Below are positions 1-5,628 of a stretch of DNA of 6,913 bases, in pieces. The stretch spans positions 1 to 6,913 of the forward strand of contig OMUE01000060.1 of assembly GCA_900314165.1 (NCBI GenBank), read 5' to 3'. Made by a program: the position numbers and the translations under genes. This DNA is from an uncultured Acidaminococcus sp. (GTDB taxonomy: Bacteria; Bacillota_C; Negativicutes; Acidaminococcales; Acidaminococcaceae). Position 1 is the stretch's first letter; each line of letters starts with the position of its first letter. The notes beneath the pieces were generated by a model that worked only from the letters and a program-made list of their open reading frames with translations, was not told the DNA's origin and did not search any database.

Positions 1-24
1 ACCGATAGGTATGGAGGTGGACTT

Positions 25-666
25 GTGACAAAATACACAATTATTAAAGACGGATACCCCTTTATTGGGGCGGCTATCCTCGCAACCTTTTTACTCGGTT
101 ATTTCTTCGGGGCTGTCTATGCAGTTCTGCCGGCAGTACTTGCCATATATTTTGCCTACTTTTTCCGGAATCCCGAACGGACTATCATTGAAGACCCGAA
201 TATCCTGTATTCCCCGGCAGATGGAACGGTTATGGGCGTGGAAGACTTTTACGACCAGGAATTCCTGAATGAACCGGCCATCAAAGTGACGATTTTCCTC
301 TCCGTGTTTGATGTACATACGAACCGTGCACCTATGGATGGGGTAGTCATCTACCAACGGTATACCTGCGGCGGCTATGAACCAGCCTACAAGAATTCCG
401 CTCCTGTGGTGAACGAACGCATGGCCATTGGGCTGGACAATGGGAAAAACAGGGTATTGGTCATTCAGATTGCAGGAATCCTGGCACGGCGCATCGTGTC
501 CTGGACGTCTCTTGGCAATACGTTGAAACAGGGTCAGACCTATGGAATGATCAAATTTGGCTCCTGTACGGAACTGGTGATGCCCCGTTCCGTAGAAGTT
601 ATGGTGCGTAAAGGCGATAAAGTAAGAAGCGGCATCAGCATTATCGGGAGGCAGAAAGCAGAATGA
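25..666 (+). CDS. psd: Phosphatidylserine decarboxylase, short pyruvoyl-dependent form
   Basis: This enzyme decarboxylates phosphatidylserine to phosphatidylethanolamine at the inner membrane. The 213-residue protein matches the short (archaetidylserine decarboxylase-like) form rather than the roughly 300-residue E. coli form. Two hydrophobic segments lie at about residues 12-30 and 32-47. The conserved SPADG (63-67, D66) and FDVH (95-98, H98) motifs follow. FGS at 178-180 is the self-cleavage site: cutting between G179 and S180 should leave a large beta chain and a 34-residue alpha chain, with S180 becoming the pyruvoyl group. The GTG start is supported by GGAGG at 13-17, seven bases upstream. 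The frame stays open to the window edge, so an earlier start cannot be fully excluded, but family members normally begin just before the IIKDGYPFI segment. Its stop overlaps the pssA start by four bases (ATGA), indicating translational coupling. Confidence 0.95.
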   Translation: MTKYTIIKDGYPFIGAAILATFLLGYFFGAVYAVLPAVLAIYFAYFFRNPERTIIEDPNILYSPADGTVMGVEDFYDQEFLNEPAIKVTIFLSVFDVHTNRAPMDGVVIYQRYTCGGYEPAYKNSAPVVNERMAIGLDNGKNRVLVIQIAGILARRIVSWTSLGNTLKQGQTYGMIKFGSCTELVMPRSVEVMVRKGDKVRSGISIIGRQKAE

Positions 667-1352
667 ACTATAAACGGATGGTTCCCAACAGTATCAGCGG
701 GCTCAGCATGGTCCTGGGCATCCTGTCCATGTATCTGGCTATGGATCATAATTTTACCCGGGCAGCTGTGTTTATTGTTCTGGCTATTGTCGCTGACTCC
801 TGTGACGGCCGTGCGGCCAGAGCCTTAGGCGTCAGTGGTCCTTTCGGCGTAGAAATGGACTCTCTCTGCGACATGTGTTCCTTCGGGGTTGCCCCCTCAT
901 TCTTGATTTATACCTATGCGCTCCATGAATTAGGCTTAGCAGGGCAGATTATCTCCACAATGTTCGCTTTTGGTGCGGCCATGAGACTGGCCCGGTTCAA
1001 TGTGAATGTGTCTGCCATCCATGGCTATTTCCAGGGTATGCCGGCACCTGCCGGAGCCTGTGTCGTCGTCACCTTTGTGCTGGCGGGTTATCAGATCAGC
1101 CCCGTTATTGTGGCCATTGGCACTCTGGCAGTAGCTATGCTCATGTATAGCGAAGTCCGTTATCCGGATTTCAAGGGTCATGGGAATCCTTTATTCCGGG
1201 TGCCTGTAGCGATTTCTTTTGTATTAGGCGCCTGGGTGCTCTATACAAACGTATCCGGCTGGCCTTTCGTCATTATGTTTACGTACACTCTGTGCGGTGT
1301 CTTAAACGCCATCTATGTAAAATTAACAGGTAAGGTGGCAAAAATCCAATGA
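663..1352 (+). CDS. pssA: CDP-diacylglycerol--serine O-phosphatidyltransferase (phosphatidylserine synthase)
   Basis: This integral membrane enzyme transfers phosphatidyl from CDP-diacylglycerol to serine, making phosphatidylserine, the substrate of the preceding psd product. The CDP-alcohol phosphatidyltransferase signature D-G-x2-A-R-x8-G-x3-D-x3-D is complete: D48, G49, A52, R53, G62, D66 and D70, with D45 also in place. Other family-typical stretches are GAAMRLARFNV (104-114), FQGMPAPAGA (123-132) and MYSEVRYPDFK (161-171). The 229-residue length is usual for the Bacillus-type enzyme, and several hydrophobic segments span the protein (about 14-45, 78-110, 131-162 and 175-220). The start codon overlaps the psd stop, and GGGAGG at 646-651 lies inside psd. 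The two genes form a complete PE synthesis pair, the common arrangement in many bacteria. Confidence 0.95.
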   Translation: MNYKRMVPNSISGLSMVLGILSMYLAMDHNFTRAAVFIVLAIVADSCDGRAARALGVSGPFGVEMDSLCDMCSFGVAPSFLIYTYALHELGLAGQIISTMFAFGAAMRLARFNVNVSAIHGYFQGMPAPAGACVVVTFVLAGYQISPVIVAIGTLAVAMLMYSEVRYPDFKGHGNPLFRVPVAISFVLGAWVLYTNVSGWPFVIMFTYTLCGVLNAIYVKLTGKVAKIQ

Positions 1353-1359
1353 GGGGAGG
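1353..1359 (+). promoter_or_regulatory. Ribosome binding site that decides a TTG start
   Basis: GGGGAGG directly follows the pssA stop. It stands 11 bases before the TTG at 1371. The ATG at 1361 is only one base away and opens a frame of eight codons, so it is unlikely to be used. The next in-frame ATG (1395) has no purine-rich site before it. This favours TTG as the glycosyltransferase start. Confidence 0.6.
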
Positions 1360-1370
1360 CATGACCAGTT

Positions 1371-2666
1371 TTGAATACGTATTTTGATATAATAATGGTT
1401 CCCCTACAAGGCATTATCGTTTTCTTTACGATTTATTATTTTGTCATCTCCTTGTTTGGCATCCTGCCCCGAAAAAAAGAGAAAAAGATCCTGACTCCCA
1501 AAACCTCATTTGCGGTTCTGGTAGCTGCCCATAATGAAGAAAAGGTTGTAGGACAGCTGGTGCAAAATCTACGGATGCTCCGCTATCCCGACAATATGTA
1601 CGATATCTTTGTGATTGCGGACAACTGCTCAGATAAAACGGCTCAGGTAGCCCGGGAAGCCGGCGCTCAGGTGTATGAGCGGACAAACGAGGATCCTATG
1701 CAGCAGGGTAAGGGGTTTGCCTTGGCCTGGATGTTCGAGCGGTTGTTTGCCTTGGAACGGCAATACGATGCCGTCTGCATTTTTGATGCAGATAACCTGG
1801 TGCACCTGGATTTCCTGAAGGAAATGAACAACCGGTACTGTAAAGGAGAACGGCTTATCCAAGGGTATCTGGATTCTAAAAATCCTAATGACACCTGGGT
1901 CAGCGGTGTGTTCTCCCTGAATTTCTGGATTGTAAACCATGTTTGGCATCTGGCAAAATATAACATTGGCCTGTCCTCCGTATTTGGCGGAACGGGGATG
2001 GCTATTTCTACGGATATCCTGAAAAAATACGGCTGGCGGGCTACGTGCCTGACGGAAGATATGGAATTCACGATGCAATGCTTGTTAGAAGGGATTCCTA
2101 CTACCTGGTGCCATGACGCTATTGTTTATGATGAAAAGGTAGAGACGTTCAAAGCCTCCTGGAATCAGCGGAAACGCTGGGCTCAGGGCCATTTCGATGT
2201 GGCAGAACGCTTTATACCCAAGCTGCTGAAAGAAGGCCTCAAACGCCGGGATGTAGTCATCCTGGACGGCGTCATCGATCTGGTGCAGCCTTATTTCATG
2301 CTCATTTCTTTTGTATTCCTCATTGCCAGCACCATTTACCAATTTATCCCCTTTTACACGAACGTACTGTATGCGCTGCTGCCTTACGCAGCCTGGCAGG
2401 TTATTGGGGTGGGCCAATATGTGATTCCGGCCATTATCCTGATCAAAATCCATGCTGCCCCAAAGTCCTGGTTCTATTGGATCTTTTATCCTATCTTTGT
2501 TTACAGCTGGGTTCCCATAACATTCCTGGGCTATTTGCACCGTCATGAACACGCCTGGAGCCACACGCTGCATACCCGGAATATCAGCTACAATGATGTG
2601 CTGGTTCCTGAAAGTGCGGAAGTTGGTCCAAAGCAGATTGTGTTTCCTAAGAATAAAAAAAGCTAA
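1371..2666 (+). CDS. Membrane-embedded family 2 glycosyltransferase, processive-type motifs
   Basis: A polytopic GT2 enzyme of 431 residues that should use a nucleotide-sugar donor at the cytoplasmic face. An N-terminal membrane segment (about 10-32) is followed by a GT-A domain with AAHNEE (52-57), ADNCSD (83-88), the metal-binding DAD (139-141), the presumed catalytic TED (228-230) and QRKRW (266-270). The last is the QxxRW motif typical of cellulose/hyaluronan synthase-like and other membrane GT2 enzymes. Hydrophobic segments at about 303-326, 331-360 and 366-388 form the C-terminal membrane part. No PilZ domain is present. The sugar and acceptor cannot be read from the sequence. The gene follows pssA by 18 bases and ends the operon at a terminator, so a cell-surface glycan or glycolipid role is plausible but inferred. 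The TTG start could alternatively be ATG 1395 (residue 9). Confidence 0.9.
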   Translation: MNTYFDIIMVPLQGIIVFFTIYYFVISLFGILPRKKEKKILTPKTSFAVLVAAHNEEKVVGQLVQNLRMLRYPDNMYDIFVIADNCSDKTAQVAREAGAQVYERTNEDPMQQGKGFALAWMFERLFALERQYDAVCIFDADNLVHLDFLKEMNNRYCKGERLIQGYLDSKNPNDTWVSGVFSLNFWIVNHVWHLAKYNIGLSSVFGGTGMAISTDILKKYGWRATCLTEDMEFTMQCLLEGIPTTWCHDAIVYDEKVETFKASWNQRKRWAQGHFDVAERFIPKLLKEGLKRRDVVILDGVIDLVQPYFMLISFVFLIASTIYQFIPFYTNVLYALLPYAAWQVIGVGQYVIPAIILIKIHAAPKSWFYWIFYPIFVYSWVPITFLGYLHRHEHAWSHTLHTRNISYNDVLVPESAEVGPKQIVFPKNKKS

Positions 2667-2673
2667 GTTTTCT

Positions 2674-2710
2674 AGAGCCTTGAAGCAGAGCTTCAAGGCT
2701 CTTTCCTTTA
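2674..2710 (+). terminator. Intrinsic terminator of the psd-pssA-glycosyltransferase operon
   Basis: A perfect 13-base-pair stem (2674-2686 with 2690-2702) closes a three-base loop (AGA) and runs into a T-rich tail, TTTCCTTTA. It starts seven bases after the glycosyltransferase stop. The tail is interrupted by two C residues, but the stem is very stable. The minus strand has no T run immediately beyond the stem, so it looks one-directional. Confidence 0.85.
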
Positions 2711-2740
2711 AAAAATCCGTTCAGTATGGTAAAATATAAT
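2707..2740 (+). promoter_or_regulatory. Probable sigma-70/A-type promoter of the HAD-mtnP-mtaD operon
   Basis: TTTAAA (2707-2712) lies 17 bases before TAAAAT (2730-2735), which carries an extended -10 TG at 2727-2728. A perfect TATAAT at 2735-2740 overlaps this hexamer but lacks a good -35 at proper spacing. The site sits between the terminator tail and the next ribosome binding site. This is the only place in the intergenic gap where a promoter could fit. Confidence 0.6.
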
Positions 2741-2768
2741 GTATATATGATTAAAAAGGAGTACTTTT

Positions 2769-3434
2769 GTGGCAATTCGTGGAATTTTATTCGACTTTGA
2801 TGGTACATTAGGCAATACGACACCTTTGATCCTGGCTACCTTCCATAAAACTTTAGAGCATTATCTCGGCAGGGATTATGGGATTTCTGACCAGGAAATC
2901 ATCAACACCTTCGGCCTGCCACTGCGGGAAGGGCTGGCTAGATTTATCGGAGCAGACAATATAGAGGAAAAAGTTTCTTATTATCGGCACTACAATAACG
3001 CCTGGCATGATTCCATGATTCAATCATTTCCAGAGGTAGGGGATGGCTGTGCCCAAATTCAGGCTGCCGGAATCCCTCAGATCATCGTCACCAGCAAGCT
3101 CCACGATTCCTGTCTCCGCGGCCTGCGCTGCATAGGATTGGACAAATACATGAATCAGATTGTAGGCTGCGAACAATGCTCCGACCATAAACCAAATCCG
3201 GAACCTATGGAAAAAGGGGCCGAGGCCTTAGGATTTGCTCCTGCTGAATGCCTCTGCGTAGGTGACAGTCCCTTTGATATGATGAGTGGCAACAGGGCAG
3301 GCTGTACTACGGTTAAAGTCAACTGGACCTCCTTTTTACAGGAATCCTTTATAGGAGAAGCTAAGCCTGATTATTCGATAGACAAGCTTGTGGATTTACT
3401 GGATATTATCCAAAATTTGAATCAGAAGAGGTGA
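2769..3434 (+). CDS. HAD-superfamily hydrolase, PpaX/phosphoglycolate phosphatase-like
   Basis: A soluble phosphohydrolase of 221 residues. All four HAD motifs are visible: I, DFDGTL with nucleophile D9 and acid/base D11; II, TSK at 108-110; III, K141 in HKPNPEP; IV, GDSPFD at 165-170. The insert between motifs I and II (about residues 15-85) is helical, as in subclass I caps. The stretch after motif I (NTTPLILATFHKTLEHY, 16-32) resembles the pyrophosphatase PpaX. Phosphoglycolate and other small phosphates are also common substrates in this group, so the substrate is open. The GTG start has AAGGAG at 2756-2761, seven bases upstream. It is first in an operon with a nucleoside phosphorylase and an MTA/SAH deaminase, so a role around methylthioadenosine breakdown (pyrophosphate or a sugar phosphate) is reasonable inference. 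Confidence 0.9.
   Translation: MAIRGILFDFDGTLGNTTPLILATFHKTLEHYLGRDYGISDQEIINTFGLPLREGLARFIGADNIEEKVSYYRHYNNAWHDSMIQSFPEVGDGCAQIQAAGIPQIIVTSKLHDSCLRGLRCIGLDKYMNQIVGCEQCSDHKPNPEPMEKGAEALGFAPAECLCVGDSPFDMMSGNRAGCTTVKVNWTSFLQESFIGEAKPDYSIDKLVDLLDIIQNLNQKR
3428..3433 (+). promoter_or_regulatory. Ribosome binding site setting the phosphorylase start
   Basis: GAGGTG at the end of the HAD gene is six bases before the GTG at 3440. The alternative in-frame GTG at 3431 lies inside this site and has no other purine-rich sequence at workable distance. The later start, three codons downstream, is therefore preferred. Confidence 0.6.
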
Positions 3435-3439
3435 CAGCA

Positions 3440-4270
3440 GTGCGTAAGATAGGGATTATCGGTGGTACGGGAGTGGAAGACGCCTCCTGTTTTGGTGAAT
3501 TGGAAACTCTGCATGTAGAAACGCCTTTTGGTACTGCACTATGCTTAAAAGGTCAGCTGGGAGACAACGAAATCTACTTTATGGCCCGTCATGGACTGCA
3601 GCACAGTGTACCGCCCCATAAAATCAATTATCGTGCCAACATCTTTGCGCTAAAAAAACTGGGAGTGACAGAAGTCCTGGCGTTTACGGCTGTAGGCAGT
3701 CTGAACCGAGGCCTGCCGCCCGGAACATTTGTGGTCTGCAGCAATATCCTGGACTTCACGAAAAACCGGATCAACACGTTCTTTAACGGAGAAAACGGGA
3801 AAGTCGCCCATGTGGACTTTGCCTATCCCTATTGCCCCGGTATGCGGGATCGGCTCATCCGTGTACTGCTCAAGCTGCGGCTGCGCCATTCCAAACAGGG
3901 AACGTATGTGGTAACGGATGGTCCCCGGTATGAAACCGCTGCCGAAGTCAAAATGTACGCCTGCCTGGGTGGTGATGTAGCCGGCATGACAAATATGCCG
4001 GAAGCTGTACTGGCCCGGGAAGCAGAATTGTGCTATGCCAACTGTTCTGTCGTTACGAATATGGGCTCCGGTCTCAGCTTGAAAAGTTTGTCCCATGAAG
4101 AAGTCACCGCTATGATGGAACAACTGAAAAAACAGATTGTCTCTGTAATCAAGGCTTATGTAGAAGATAATAAACCCGTCCATTCCTGCCATTGCCATGA
4201 AGCCCTTCAAGAATATGGCGGTTTCAAGCTAAGCGATTTTGACGGCATCAAAGTAGAAAAGGGGTGCTGA
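3440..4270 (+). CDS. mtnP: Methylthioadenosine phosphorylase-family enzyme, probably 6-oxopurine (methylthioinosine) specific
   Basis: A trimeric-type purine nucleoside phosphorylase that should split a nucleoside with phosphate into base and pentose-1-phosphate. In the 276-residue product, GGTG (8-11), RH (50-51), VPPHKINYRAN (57-67) and TAVGS (83-87) form phosphate- and ribose-site elements. DGPRYETAAE (160-169) and GMTNMPEAVLAREAELCYA (182-200) are typical of the MTAP branch. At the base-recognition loop it has T206-N207, where human MTA phosphorylase has the adenine-binding TD pair. Asn here is characteristic of 6-oxopurine phosphorylases, including Pseudomonas methylthioinosine phosphorylase. 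The C-terminal tail holds CHC (250-252), matching the CxC seen in archaeal relatives. The gene begins five bases after the HAD stop and is followed at two bases by an MTA deaminase, which would supply methylthioinosine. GTG 3431 is an alternative start. The family is certain; the substrate is inferred. Confidence 0.92.
   Translation: MRKIGIIGGTGVEDASCFGELETLHVETPFGTALCLKGQLGDNEIYFMARHGLQHSVPPHKINYRANIFALKKLGVTEVLAFTAVGSLNRGLPPGTFVVCSNILDFTKNRINTFFNGENGKVAHVDFAYPYCPGMRDRLIRVLLKLRLRHSKQGTYVVTDGPRYETAAEVKMYACLGGDVAGMTNMPEAVLAREAELCYANCSVVTNMGSGLSLKSLSHEEVTAMMEQLKKQIVSVIKAYVEDNKPVHSCHCHEALQEYGGFKLSDFDGIKVEKGC
4258..4266 (+). promoter_or_regulatory. Ribosome binding site setting the mtaD start
   Basis: AAAGGGGTG at the end of mtnP ends six bases before GTG 4273. 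GTG 4264 is in the same frame but forms part of this site, and upstream of it the sequence has no good purine-rich match at normal spacing. The start at 4273 leaves two bases between the genes instead of a seven-base overlap. Confidence 0.55.
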
Positions 4271-4272
4271 CC

Positions 4273-5550
4273 GTGTTCTACGACATTGTACTTTCCAGAG
4301 TAGAACTGGCAGAAAAAAACGACGGCAAGCTGTATGATATTGGCATCCTGGGTAATCAGATTGCTTATGTAGGCCGTGAACCTGTAGCCGGTATGCATGT
4401 CATTGATGGCCGCAAACACCTGGCAGCTCCGGGCCTGGTAAATGCCCATACTCATGTGGCCATGACGCTGTTCCGCAGCTATGCAGACGATATGGTGCTC
4501 ATGGACTGGCTGCAAAACAAGATCTGGCCCATGGAGAATAACCTGGATGGCAATGCTGTCTATTGGGGCAGCCTGCTGGGCATCGCCGAGATGCTGAAAA
4601 CGGGTACTACTTGTTTTGCGGATATGTATTTCTTTATGGAGGATACAGCCAGAGCAGCTCAGGACAGTGGAATCCGTGCCGTGCTAAGCCGTGGTTTGAC
4701 AGGTTCCAGCGTAGAAGATGGAGCATCTCGCCTGGACGAGAATACGGAGCTTTACAAGCAATGGAACAATGCCTGTGGCGGCCGCATCAAAGTCATGTTC
4801 GGGCCCCATGCACCCTACACCTGCGCTCCGGAATACATCAAATCCGTGATAGCACGGGCTGGTGAACTGGGTGCCGAAATCCATATGCATCTCAGCGAAA
4901 CAAAAGGGGAAGTAAAGGAGTGCCAAAAGAAATACGGCAAATCTCCTATTGCTCTGATGGAAGACCTGGGGATGTTTGAACTGGGTACTCTGGCTGCTCA
5001 CTGTGTCCATGTAGACGAACAGGATATGGACATTATGGCCAAGCATCATGTGAGAGTAGCCCATAATCCTCAAAGCAATCTGAAGCTGGCCAGCGGCATC
5101 GCTCCTGTCACCCGGATGCTGGAAAAAGGCATTACTGTAGGGCTGGGTACTGATGGTGCTTCCAGCAATAACAATCTGGATATGCTGGAAGAAGTCCGAC
5201 TGGCAGCCCTGCTAGCCAAGACGGAAAGCGGCAACCCCAAGGCCGTACCGGCAAAGCAGGCTCTTGCCATGGGTACTGAAATGGGAGCCAAAGCTCTGGG
5301 GCTGGATGGAGTAGGGACCCTGGCTGTAGGCCAGAAAGCGGACATTGTGCTGTATGATATGGACGGAGCTCAATGGCAGCCTCAGTTTGATCGCACAAGC
5401 CTGCTGGTCTATGCAGCCTCTTCCGCCGATGTAGACACTGTCATTGTAGATGGCCGTATCTTGGTCGATAAAGGCGAACTGACAACCATTGACCTGGAAA
5501 AAGTTGTCTACGAAGTCAATAAAGCAATCACCTATGTGATTCCTAAATAA
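4273..5550 (+). CDS. mtaD: 5-methylthioadenosine/S-adenosylhomocysteine deaminase
   Basis: A cytoplasmic metal-dependent amidohydrolase that deaminates MTA to methylthioinosine and SAH to S-inosylhomocysteine, and in some members adenosine. In the 425-residue product the metal ligands are visible: HTH (H59, H61) in NAHTHVAM, H206 in HMHLSE, and D294 in LGTDGAS. Catalytic E209 and H243 (AAHCVH) are in place, as are HNPQSN (264-269) and SNNNLDM (298-304), features shared with Thermotoga maritima TM0936. The N- and C-terminal parts (about 1-55 and 345-425) form the small beta-sandwich domain usual in this family, including GQKADIVLYD. It lies two bases after mtnP and closes the operon. GTG 4264 (three codons longer) is an alternative start. 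The closely related guanine deaminase and chlorohydrolase families are less likely given the motif set and the neighbouring phosphorylase. Confidence 0.93.
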   Translation: MFYDIVLSRVELAEKNDGKLYDIGILGNQIAYVGREPVAGMHVIDGRKHLAAPGLVNAHTHVAMTLFRSYADDMVLMDWLQNKIWPMENNLDGNAVYWGSLLGIAEMLKTGTTCFADMYFFMEDTARAAQDSGIRAVLSRGLTGSSVEDGASRLDENTELYKQWNNACGGRIKVMFGPHAPYTCAPEYIKSVIARAGELGAEIHMHLSETKGEVKECQKKYGKSPIALMEDLGMFELGTLAAHCVHVDEQDMDIMAKHHVRVAHNPQSNLKLASGIAPVTRMLEKGITVGLGTDGASSNNNLDMLEEVRLAALLAKTESGNPKAVPAKQALAMGTEMGAKALGLDGVGTLAVGQKADIVLYDMDGAQWQPQFDRTSLLVYAASSADVDTVIVDGRILVDKGELTTIDLEKVVYEVNKAITYVIPK

Positions 5551-5555
5551 AATGT

Positions 5556-5604
5556 CCGTCCTTTTCAAGGGCGGGGGACCATCCATAGGATGGTGGTGGG
5601 TTTT
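5556..5604 (+). terminator. Two adjacent hairpins after mtaD, possible weak terminator
   Basis: The first hairpin pairs 5556-5563 with 5567-5574 (eight pairs, one G-U, loop TTC). The second pairs 5578-5584 with 5588-5594 (seven perfect pairs, loop ATA). A T4 run begins only six bases after the second stem, with GGTGGG between, so it is not a classic intrinsic terminator. Partial termination, with read-through into the next gene, is possible because no convincing promoter lies between the hairpins and the next start. Confidence 0.4.
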
Positions 5605-5628
5605 GTATATTTTATAAAGAGGGAAACT

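Noticed and set aside
1361..1387. Tiny ATG frame of eight codons between pssA and the glycosyltransferase, as a leader peptide
   Set aside because: The ATG is one base from the ribosome binding site, too close for normal initiation, and the peptide has no regulatory composition.
2085..2696. A 203-codon open frame on the minus strand opposite the glycosyltransferase
   Set aside because: It lies wholly opposite a gene with complete GT2 motifs and the terminator, has no recognisable motif, and its composition follows from the opposite strand.
3650..4210. A 186-codon open frame on the minus strand opposite mtnP
   Set aside because: It is antisense to a strongly conserved phosphorylase and has no recognisable protein features.
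5548..5553. TAAAAT at the end of mtaD as a -10 element for the last gene
   Set aside because: There is no acceptable -35 hexamer at 16-18 bases upstream, and the two hairpins would lie in the leader.
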